From Gammaproteobacteria bacterium (lineage in GTDB: Bacteria; Pseudomonadota; Gammaproteobacteria; S012-40), in the NCBI GenBank assembly GCA_029864945.1, contig JAOTSL010000013.1, positions 1 to 22,331 of the forward strand: 22,331 nucleotides of DNA, written 5' to 3'. Below, one piece after another: positions 15,301-22,193 of the stretch. Under the pieces are notes generated by a model. The model saw only the letters and a program-made list of their open reading frames with translations. It was not told the origin of the DNA and ran no database searches. Position 1 is the stretch's first letter; the number at the start of each line of letters is the position of its first letter. A program made the position numbers and the translations under genes.

Positions 15301-18015
15301 ATGCTTTCTGAACAATCATCAGAATCAAAATCACAAACAGCTGAGGCATTAGTGCCTTTGATAGACCTGTTTGCTGTGCTGGCATTGGTGTTCATGCTTT
15401 ATTCTACTCAGGAAATTATTGACGTAAAACTAGAAACGCAAGAACAGATTCAGGAAATAGAAGTTAAAGTTGAGATACAAAAAAAGGAAGAAGAACGAAA
15501 GCGGTCTTTAGCAAAAGAATCAAATTTAACACTTGAAATAATTAAGAAACGTCAAGAAGAGCAGGCAAAAGAATTAATGAAAAAATTCGCGCAAATGATG
15601 GCGATGGAGCAAACAAAATTTACTGCCGAATACGAAGATCTCGTCGTCGATATCGAAGATAAAAATGCTAAAAAGAGAGATGAGCTGGAAGAAAAGCGAA
15701 AGCGACAGCTTGAAGAGGCAGAAAAGCACTATCAGGAAACAGTTGCCGCAAAGGAAAAAGAATTAGAGCAACAAAAGGTGGAGGCATTGGCAAAAGCGAA
15801 AGAGCAGCATGCGAGCCTTTTGGTTTTGCAGCAAACACGATTGGAAGAGCAGAAGCGTAAGGAGCTGGAGTTAGCACGCGAAGCTCTAAAAAAAGCATTG
15901 GCCTCACAAGAGACAGATCTGGCTAAGCAAAAACAACAGGCGCTTTCAATGGCCGAGAACGAATATGCTATATCCTTAACAGATCAGAAAACAGCGCTGG
16001 AGAATGAAAAGCTACAGACATTGGCTAGAGCGCAGGATGAGTTTAATAAGGTTATTAAATCTAAAACAAAATCGCTTAAGACTGAAAAGCAGAGAGCACT
16101 TGATAAAGCGAGAGAAGAATACAATACCGCGCTTTTAGCGCAAAAAACAGCATTAGAGTCACAGCGCCAACAAGAGTTAAATTCAGCTCAAAAGGAATAT
16201 CAAGATGCGCTTTCATCAAAAGAGTTTACGCTGGCAAAAGAAAAACGTGATGCACTGGTTGAGGCACAGCGAGAATATGCCAAATCCTTAACTGCTCAAC
16301 GCACAGCAAATGAATCACAAAAGCGTCGGGACCTAGCAAAAGCGAAAAAAGAATTTGAAGATGCATTAAAGAGTAAAGAGTCAAGTTTGGTAAGCGCCAA
16401 GCGAAAAGCGTTAGATACTGCCCAGCAAGTATATGCCAACGCATTGTCCGTACAAAAGTCAGCTTTAGAATCTGAAAAGCAGCAGGCGCTTAAGCAGGCA
16501 CATCGCGAATTTCAAGAAGCAGTAAAATCAAAAGAGTCTACTCTTTCAGCAGAGAAGAAAATTGCTCTGCAAAAGGCAGAGCAGGAGCATGCGCAGGCGT
16601 TAACAGAACAAAAAACTGTGTTTGAACAGCAAAAAAGGACAGAACTTGAGAAAATAGAAAAAGACTATCAGCATTCACTCGCATCAAAAGAAAGTTCATT
16701 AACAGCTGAAAAAGCGCAGGAACTAGCTAAGGCTAAGAATGCCTATTCCAAAGCCTTGATAGCGCAAAAATCAGCTTTGGAGTCACAAAAACAAAAAATG
16801 TTAGCTCAGGCAGAGCGTGAGTATCAAGATGCCCTAGAATCAAAACAGTCAAAACTGATGGGTGCAAAACAAGCATCTTTAGCTAAAGCTAAACAGGAAT
16901 ATAACGAAGCGTTAGCCGCGCAAAAATCTGCGATGGAATCACAAAAAAGAAGTGAACTTGCTCTTGCTCAGCAAGAGTACCAAAATGCATTAACGTCAAA
17001 AGAGTCAGCATTGTCTGTAAAGGCAAAAAATGCGTTGGCAAAGGCACAAAGCTCTTATGATAGGGCGCTTTCGGCTCAAAAGAAGGCGTTAGAAGGTCAG
17101 AAAAAACAATCGCTCGAACAGGCGAATCGGGAATATGAACAAGCCCTAGCATCTAAGGAATCAACCTTAACCGCAGCAAAGAAAGAGGCACTTGCGAAAG
17201 CTAAGAGCGAATACGAAAAAGCACTTGAAGAACGTACTGCCGATCAGCAGGAAAAGAACCTTAAAGAACTGGCGTTGGCTCAAAAATCGTTCACCGATGC
17301 ATTTTTAGCAAATGAGAAAAGGCTGTCGGGTGAAAAGGAACGAGCCTTATCAAAAGCGGAACAGAAATTTGAAGCACAATTGGGTGATGAAAAACAAAAA
17401 TCAGGAAAGCTCGAAGGCGAGTTAAATCAATTTGTTAAGGCAATGGAGGCCAAGGAGAAAATTGTTAGTCAGCTTAAAAATAATTTTAAAAGCTTCAATT
17501 CATCATCCGTTGAAGTTGACAGCAAAACGGGTAAAGTTAAATTACATTTTCAGCAGTCTTACTTTAAGCGCGGTCGTGGTGAATTAACAAATGAAATGAA
17601 AGCTATTCTTCGCATGATGATACCTAAGTATGCACAAAGCATCTACGGAAATAAGGATGCTGCGAAGCAAGTGGGCGCGCTGAATATTACAGGCTTAACT
17701 TCGCCAGTTTATAAAGGTAGATATATTGATATAAACGACGGTTCGGAAGAAACAGAAAAAGCTCGAAAGTTTAATATTAAATTAAGTAATGATCGTGCTT
17801 TGGCGATGTTTAATTTTATTTTTAATGATCCATCAATGAAAGACTTTCCTTATCGAAACAAGTTAAAGAAAGATATGGGGATTTCTGCGCAAGGTTTTTT
17901 AAATTCACAACCGGTGCCTAAAGAACTGGTGGGTAAAAAGGCAAGATGTATTAAATATGATTGTAGTCAGGAGCAAGCGGCTGTGTTGCAATTTCAAATG
18001 AATTTGAATCAATAA
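15301..18015 (+). CDS. MotB/TolR/ZorB-like motor subunit with a giant 26-residue-repeat stalk and OmpA-like end
   Basis: Predicted inner-membrane, ion-coupled motor subunit. The single membrane segment (about residues 18-38, VPLIDLFAVLALVFMLYS) carries the Asp22 expected of the proton-carrying helix of MotB, ExbD and TolR. After a charged helical stretch, residues 143-688 are 21 tandem 26-residue repeats. The last 170 residues look like a divergent OmpA/MotB domain: a LHFQQSYFKRGRGELTNEM strand-helix, then NITGLTSPVYKG in place of the usual GHTD, then NIKLSNDRALAMFNF with the conserved Arg. Topology by analogy is N-in, with stalk and OmpA-like domain in the periplasm. The frame is open from TTG 15283 (six residues longer); ATG 15301 is preferred, though GGAG is 12 bases away. 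The MotA-like gene follows after 38 bases. Known ZorB and MotB proteins are far shorter. Role unknown. Confidence 0.85.
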   Translation: MLSEQSSESKSQTAEALVPLIDLFAVLALVFMLYSTQEIIDVKLETQEQIQEIEVKVEIQKKEEERKRSLAKESNLTLEIIKKRQEEQAKELMKKFAQMMAMEQTKFTAEYEDLVVDIEDKNAKKRDELEEKRKRQLEEAEKHYQETVAAKEKELEQQKVEALAKAKEQHASLLVLQQTRLEEQKRKELELAREALKKALASQETDLAKQKQQALSMAENEYAISLTDQKTALENEKLQTLARAQDEFNKVIKSKTKSLKTEKQRALDKAREEYNTALLAQKTALESQRQQELNSAQKEYQDALSSKEFTLAKEKRDALVEAQREYAKSLTAQRTANESQKRRDLAKAKKEFEDALKSKESSLVSAKRKALDTAQQVYANALSVQKSALESEKQQALKQAHREFQEAVKSKESTLSAEKKIALQKAEQEHAQALTEQKTVFEQQKRTELEKIEKDYQHSLASKESSLTAEKAQELAKAKNAYSKALIAQKSALESQKQKMLAQAEREYQDALESKQSKLMGAKQASLAKAKQEYNEALAAQKSAMESQKRSELALAQQEYQNALTSKESALSVKAKNALAKAQSSYDRALSAQKKALEGQKKQSLEQANREYEQALASKESTLTAAKKEALAKAKSEYEKALEERTADQQEKNLKELALAQKSFTDAFLANEKRLSGEKERALSKAEQKFEAQLGDEKQKSGKLEGELNQFVKAMEAKEKIVSQLKNNFKSFNSSSVEVDSKTGKVKLHFQQSYFKRGRGELTNEMKAILRMMIPKYAQSIYGNKDAAKQVGALNITGLTSPVYKGRYIDINDGSEETEKARKFNIKLSNDRALAMFNFIFNDPSMKDFPYRNKLKKDMGISAQGFLNSQPVPKELVGKKARCIKYDCSQEQAAVLQFQMNLNQ
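15727..17364 (+). repeat. 21 tandem 78-bp coding repeats, two alternating types
   Basis: Encodes 21 gap-free 26-residue units. All share Y at position 2, L at 6, L at 13, L at 21 and A at 24. Odd-numbered units typically read EYxxALxSKESxL and even-numbered ones EYxxALxAQKxALESQK, giving a 52-residue super-repeat most regular in units 5-19. The hydrophobic spacing is about 4-3-4-4-3-4-4. At DNA level the units are diverged and use different synonymous codons, so the array is old and maintained at protein level. Confidence 0.9.
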
Positions 18016-18053
18016 ATCATGAGCAGGTTTACAAATTAACGACTGAGGTTATT

Positions 18054-19079
18054 ATGTTGAAGTTACTTTTTATTATTGTTATTTCTCTTGCGTTCGGCGC
18101 AGTTTATTACAGAGGGGTTGATATAACTAATGATCAAATAGGTGTGTTTTTTGTTGTAGGTATTCTGTGTGCCTTTTTGGTCTACTTGATATTTAAGTTT
18201 AGCCTGCATTACAAAATACAGGCATTAAATAAATTTTGCCTCGCTTTTTATTATTCAGTTTTTGAATATAAGAAAAAATCCCATAAAAGTATAAGAAGCA
18301 TCAGTTTTGCCAATAGTGTACGAGAACAGGCTGAAGTAGCAATTTCAGCAAACTTTGACCCGAGAGTTGCCAAAGTGGCAATGAAAGTACCTGTTTCAAT
18401 GTATACCAAAGACAGTTCCTATATGCCTGTGTTGAGAGCACGAATTCAGGAAGCCGAAAGACTAAAAAGTGAAGCCCGTGATCTTGATGGAAAAGCGTCA
18501 AAGCTCATTGAAGAAACCCGAGGGATTTTGGTTGATAAAAATATAAACGAAAAACCAGCGAAAGAATCTGTACTGGGGTCCATGTTTGGCATCCAGGAGG
18601 GGGTTCAAAATATGATTGATTTGACCATGAGTGAAATTGAAGATCAGGATTATAGTGAGCCGCCGGAATATGAAATTATCACCCATATTGCCCTAGATAA
18701 TAACCCATATTTCTCAACTGTATTAAAGTCGTTTAGCCTAGAAGGCGTAGCAGCGGTAATAAATAGAGCACCTTTCATGGTGATCTTACTCGGTATTATC
18801 GGTACGTTCGCCGGTTTTTTTCTTGCGCTTAGTGAAGGTGGTGATATTAAGGCCGGGGCAGCAGTGGCTATTGTTAGTTCGCTGGTAGCGCTTCCTGTTT
18901 CACTTACAATTGATTATATTAATACTCTTTATCCTGATGGTGAGCGTTATCAGCACGCATTTAATCGATATAAATTGAGTTTGGAAATATTGTTTAATCA
19001 CGAAAAAGAACGTTATCCCAACAGAGCGAGTCGGCGTGTAGATGACGTAACAGTTTTTGATGACGAAGATGATGATTAA
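18054..19079 (+). CDS. MotA/TolQ/ExbB/ZorA-like motor subunit
   Basis: Predicted inner-membrane stator-type subunit forming an ion channel with the preceding MotB-like protein. Four membrane segments are arranged as in MotA: about residues 2-19 and 30-50, then a large cytoplasmic region (about 55-235), then 241-260 and 267-290. The third segment contains the superfamily motif LLGIIGTFAGFFLAL, and the fourth is AVAIVSSLVALPVSLTIDY. The cytoplasmic part has a short coiled coil (RIQEAERLKSEARDLD) and the protein ends in an acidic tail, DDEDDD. At 341 aa it is longer than TolQ and ExbB and without the long C-terminal coiled coil of ZorA. GAGG lies five bases before ATG 18054. The 38-base spacing says it is co-transcribed with the repeat-stalk subunit. 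Confidence 0.85.
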   Translation: MLKLLFIIVISLAFGAVYYRGVDITNDQIGVFFVVGILCAFLVYLIFKFSLHYKIQALNKFCLAFYYSVFEYKKKSHKSIRSISFANSVREQAEVAISANFDPRVAKVAMKVPVSMYTKDSSYMPVLRARIQEAERLKSEARDLDGKASKLIEETRGILVDKNINEKPAKESVLGSMFGIQEGVQNMIDLTMSEIEDQDYSEPPEYEIITHIALDNNPYFSTVLKSFSLEGVAAVINRAPFMVILLGIIGTFAGFFLALSEGGDIKAGAAVAIVSSLVALPVSLTIDYINTLYPDGERYQHAFNRYKLSLEILFNHEKERYPNRASRRVDDVTVFDDEDDD

Positions 19080-19087
19080 GTTGTACT

Positions 19088-19318
19088 GTGGTCGATTTGG
19101 TCAATATTGTTTCCGGGGGTGTAGTAATTTCACTCAGCGAGATAAGTAGCGTATCTGGCAACACAAGAAGCATCAAAAAAATGTACGATGCCAATTAGAA
19201 ACTGGAAGGAAGCATTAAACCGGTTTATGATGAGTTTGAAGATCGTTTAACTGATTATATGTATTATTATCGACTTAATCTGGCAGTTACACAGAAATAT
19301 TTACAGCCTCCAAGTTAA
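19088..19318 (+). pseudogene. Short frame behind the motor operon, broken by one TAG
   Basis: Read from GTG 19088, the frame gives 36 residues (including VSGNTRSIKKMYDAN), a TAG at 19196-19198, then 39 more residues in the same frame (including KPVYDEFEDRLTDYMYYYRL and QKYLQPPS) to a TAA. The second half has a charged and aromatic composition typical of real protein, and no Met start precedes it, so a single-base nonsense change in a small third gene of the operon is the simplest reading. It starts nine bases after the MotA-like stop. No family recognised; the start codon is uncertain. Confidence 0.4.
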
Positions 19319-19369
19319 GGTTCGGGCTTTAATTTTATATTCCCGCGTTAATATCTTTTACAAGCTGTT

Positions 19370-19403
19370 AGTATTAACTCCCTAGAAAATTGAGATTAAT
19401 ACT
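19370..19403. repeat. Hairpin between convergent units
   Basis: AGTATTAA (19370-19377) and TTAATACT (19396-19403) are perfect complements; CTC and GAG just inside can extend the stem with one bulged A. It sits between the motor locus and the convergent beta-barrel gene, where a two-way terminator would be expected, but no T tract follows on either strand. Confidence 0.5.
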
Positions 19404-19406
19404 ACC

Positions 19407-19970
19407 TCAAAACTTAAATCCAACGTTAAAACCACCACCTAGTGAAATATTGCCGGTTTGTAAAAATCGAATAAGGCCGAGTTTTATTTCATAGAAAAGA
19501 ATATCGTTAAAGTCATTACTTACGCCGCCATAAAACTCAATTGAAAGTGGGGTGCTACCATCTGTAACAATATTATTCTCAGGGTTTTCATAATGACTTA
19601 ATCCTGCTTTTAACTCCATGAATGCGTGTTCTTCATTTTGAAATGAACCATAGGTTCGAACCCCCGCCGAAACCCGATAGCCTTCCCCGTCAGCCGAAAC
19701 CAGTGCAGAGGACTTAACGTAGTGAGCTGTACTTACAAGTGAAACCTGATTGCTCAAGGGGTACTCTAGCGAACCATTAATATCACCAATGAGCAGCAAG
19801 CTAAGCATGTTTGTCCCAACTTTAAAATGCGGAACGGTTTTATCACTGTTCGCACTTGCCACACCACTTAAAATTAGAATGTATATTATGCTAGAAAAAA
19901 ACACGTTAGAAATATTGGTACTTCTACTCACCATTAGTTTCCAAAATACTCGGTAATTACTACTTTTCAT
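19407..19970 (-). CDS. Small predicted outer-membrane beta-barrel protein, unknown function
   Basis: A signal peptide with a long n-region runs to about residue 40 (FFSSIIYILILSGVASA, cleavage before NSD). The mature part of about 147 residues is a series of alternating amphipathic strands (SLEYPLSNQVSLVSTAHYV, YRVSAGVRTYG, AFMELKAGLSHY, FYEIKLGLIRFL) and ends NVGFKF. The terminal Phe is the outer-membrane barrel assembly signal. It resembles small OmpW/DUF3575-like barrels in style, but I do not assign a family. AAGGAAGA lies just before ATG 19970, which supports this start over the Met at residue 13. It ends four bases after a hairpin shared with the motor locus. Confidence 0.75.
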   Translation of the reverse strand: MKSSNYRVFWKLMVSRSTNISNVFFSSIIYILILSGVASANSDKTVPHFKVGTNMLSLLLIGDINGSLEYPLSNQVSLVSTAHYVKSSALVSADGEGYRVSAGVRTYGSFQNEEHAFMELKAGLSHYENPENNIVTDGSTPLSIEFYGGVSNDFNDILFYEIKLGLIRFLQTGNISLGGGFNVGFKF

Positions 19971-20005
19971 TAATCTTCCTTACTGCAAAAAACGTCCGTA
20001 TTTTG

Positions 20006-20479
20006 TTATGTGTTTTCCGATATTGGAACGATGATATCTATCACCGAATCAGCCTTTCCCCAGTTAAACCTACAATCATATTGTTCGTAGTGAATTATAG
20101 TTCTGCTTTCATTTAGGGAATAGCCACTCTTAGGTATTGTTACTCTGTAAATATCATTTATTGTGGTCGTTATTAAATTCAACTTACCCACATGGCTAAA
20201 TAGTAGATACCTTCCTGACTCTATTTCCTCAGTTTCAAATCCGGAGATGTCGGCATTTGAAGGAATGGCTGTCATGTAAAAATATTTACCATTCAGCTTT
20301 TTAATTATTCCGTATTTTATCCAGTTTTTACCTAATACTATATTTTTATTTCTCAAGTCATAATTGAAATTCTTCCAATGACTTTGGATTATTTTGTAGT
20401 TTTCACTTTGCGATGGTGTTAACTCAACACTTAAACCACATACTTTAAAACCATCTTTTCTGACTACTTCAAAGTCCAT
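20006..20479 (-). CDS. GyrI-like / AraC effector-binding-domain protein, stand-alone
   Basis: A single small-molecule-binding domain of the GyrI-like (SOUL/BmrR C-terminal type) fold without a DNA-binding domain. The opening FKVCGLSVELTPSQSENYKI and the segment VIDIIVPIS at the end, with HYEQYDCRF before it, match the characteristic start and final strands; the middle has GKYFYMTAIPS. Such proteins bind hydrophobic ligands, inhibit gyrase (SbmC) or hydrolyse cyclopropanoid toxins; none can be chosen here. No signal peptide is visible. ATG 20479 lacks a good Shine-Dalgarno. It is in line with a lipoprotein gene 83 bases upstream and a barrel gene 35 bases downstream, so a three-gene transcript is possible. 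Confidence 0.75.
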   Translation of the reverse strand: MDFEVVRKDGFKVCGLSVELTPSQSENYKIIQSHWKNFNYDLRNKNIVLGKNWIKYGIIKKLNGKYFYMTAIPSNADISGFETEEIESGRYLLFSHVGKLNLITTTINDIYRVTIPKSGYSLNESRTIIHYEQYDCRFNWGKADSVIDIIVPISENT

Positions 20480-20562
20480 ATGTAGATACTATTTAGATTG
20501 CCAATAATGAATGTTCGTTATGTGCCATCTGCTTCATCTAAAGCTAATATCAGGCACGATTT

Positions 20563-21021
20563 TTATCTAACTTCCTGGGAATCCAGTTTTTTCTGTACCG
20601 AATTTATTGCCATATCAATTACATTTTTCACATCGTAAAACGTTGTGTCGGGATGGTTGTTAAAGTCAATAAGCCTATGTTTGGACCATCGATCTCTAAA
20701 TTTGTCGTCTATTGCAAAGCGAACTTCTTGTAGCGCAGCCTTTCTATGAACATATTTTCCTAATACGTCAATTGATGCAGCTTCGAGGGCGCAATATAAA
20801 TTCAACTTTTTTGAATCACTGCATGCCTTGATTACTTCTCGGTTCCACTCAGAACTATATTGCAAATATGAATTCGCTTTTACTAGAATTTCAAGATCAT
20901 TTGGAGATGACAAAACACTTCGTTTTTCGTAATCAGGAGTTCCGAATACTAAGCCATTTTCTGTCATAGAGCAGCTTACCGAAGCCATAAGTATCATTGC
21001 CACAGCTATAAGTTTAAACAT
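20563..21021 (-). CDS. Small predicted lipoprotein, unknown function
   Basis: The first 17 residues are a lipoprotein signal (LIAVAMILMASVSC), with Cys17 as the lipidation site and Ser after it, which predicts outer-membrane sorting. The mature 136 residues are helical in appearance and contain two further cysteines (KACSDS and NLYCAL), possibly a disulfide. No family recognised. AGGAG stands ten bases before ATG 21021. It leads a possible minus-strand unit with the GyrI-like and barrel genes. The gap behind it toward the decarboxylase gene (21022-21260) holds only a hairpin. Confidence 0.7.
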   Translation of the reverse strand: MFKLIAVAMILMASVSCSMTENGLVFGTPDYEKRSVLSSPNDLEILVKANSYLQYSSEWNREVIKACSDSKKLNLYCALEAASIDVLGKYVHRKAALQEVRFAIDDKFRDRWSKHRLIDFNNHPDTTFYDVKNVIDMAINSVQKKLDSQEVR

Positions 21022-21130
21022 GACATTACGTCTCCTAAATTAAATGCATCGCTGATATCTATTTTCTAGCTATTTACACACCTCTAACAAATTGTTAATG
21101 ATGAGTGCGAAAATTTTGGGGAGGTTCCTC

Positions 21131-21158
21131 GGGCCGTATTCAAAATTTGATACGGCCC
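21131..21158. terminator. GC-rich 9-bp hairpin after the decarboxylase gene
   Basis: GGGCCGTAT (21131-21139) pairs perfectly with ATACGGCCC (21150-21158) around a 10-base A/T-rich loop. A small GAGG-TT-CCTC inverted repeat (21121-21130) abuts it. It lies about 100 bases after the decarboxylase stop. No T tract follows on either strand, so it may be a Rho-assisted 3' end or a transcript-stabilising stem. Confidence 0.5.
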
Positions 21159-21260
21159 TCGTTGGTTGCGTTGTGTTTATACCTGGTTGTATAAGCCACA
21201 CGTGAGACGGACTAGGTTACGCTAAAGTGTAAAATGCATTTACATTTTTCTTATCCCTAA

Positions 21261-22193
21261 TTAAGCTGCTTTATGATCTGAGTCAACTTTAGTGATATCA
21301 GCTTCTGTGGAAAAAACAGAGGCTTTTATTTCTGCAGTGGGTGCAGCTGGCCAGTCCTCGCCTTGCCCCAGATTAACGACACTTTCCATGCCTTCGGCAG
21401 CTTCAAATACATCCGATGCCTGATGCAAAAACCAGCTCTGCATATGATCATCTAATGTGCCGACAGCGTCAGGAATGTAGGCGGTAAACAATGGATTTTC
21501 TTCAATTTCAAGTTGGTGAAGATATTGAGCGCGCGGGTGGTCACCAATAACAAATTTTGCTTTTGCTTTTTTGCCAAATGCCATATGGGCACTGCCTTTG
21601 ATGAAAACATCTGATTTCATTAGCATCCCACGAAATGCGCAATAGTTTGATGCATTTGTACGTATTGGAATTGAAAATTTACCTGGTCTGTCTATCTCCA
21701 CGTAATTAACTAGCTTATCATCTAGGTCGTATTGGCTTGTTACTTTATCTTCCGTAATTCGAAAGTTCAAATTTCCAATGTGTTTTGGCATTCCCCAGAT
21801 ACCTTTTCCGCCTTTTACGGAAACCTCTGTTGATACCGGTAAATCAAGTACATATTGACCTGTATTGAAATATCCCTGGAATATAGCTGGTAACATCTTC
21901 GGCGCTGCTTTTTTTCCGTGGGTGCAAGCAACCGCAACACTGTATTCGATATATTTTCCGATGTTGGTTTCAAGGTAGTTTATGACTGTCACAACAAGTA
22001 ATGCTTTATCATTCCAAAGCCGCAAAGGATGAATTTCTTCTGGCATCAATGCTTTTGCTTTGGTTGCATTAATCTGGAAAGCGGCCATCAGCACCGGTGA
22101 TGGGGCACTTCGAACCGGTAGTGTAAATGGTATTCCATCAACTTTTGCAAAACGTCCTTCGGTTCGTTTAATTCTAGGCGACATTAAAAACAT
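21261..22193 (-). CDS. Acetoacetate decarboxylase family protein
   Basis: Predicted cytosolic enzyme with the acetoacetate decarboxylase (ADC) fold, which uses a Schiff-base lysine; ADC-like relatives also include aldolase-dehydratases, so the reaction is not certain. The core is recognisable: RSAPSPVLMAAFQI, then LLVVTVINY, KYIEYSVAVAC, and GKGIWGMPKHIGNLNF. In clostridial ADC two adjacent lysines sit in the last motif: the catalytic Lys and a neighbour that lowers its pKa. Here Lys137 is followed by His138, so the second lysine is replaced. The 310-aa length is longer than clostridial ADC, with about 55 extra C-terminal residues. A strong AAGGAGAAA precedes ATG 22193. The start overlaps the tail of the upstream gene by 20 bases. 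Confidence 0.85.
   Translation of the reverse strand: MFLMSPRIKRTEGRFAKVDGIPFTLPVRSAPSPVLMAAFQINATKAKALMPEEIHPLRLWNDKALLVVTVINYLETNIGKYIEYSVAVACTHGKKAAPKMLPAIFQGYFNTGQYVLDLPVSTEVSVKGGKGIWGMPKHIGNLNFRITEDKVTSQYDLDDKLVNYVEIDRPGKFSIPIRTNASNYCAFRGMLMKSDVFIKGSAHMAFGKKAKAKFVIGDHPRAQYLHQLEIEENPLFTAYIPDAVGTLDDHMQSWFLHQASDVFEAAEGMESVVNLGQGEDWPAAPTAEIKASVFSTEADITKVDSDHKAA

Noticed and set aside
16889..17152. Antisense frame of 87 codons inside the stalk gene
   Set aside because: It mirrors the repetitive codon pattern of the stalk repeats, has no ribosome-binding site and no family resemblance.
15301..19079. Canonical Zorya antiphage system
   Set aside because: No ZorC, ZorD or ZorE-like gene is present, the long tail is on the MotB-like rather than the MotA-like subunit, and no other defence genes are nearby. 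Only the motor superfamily is shared.
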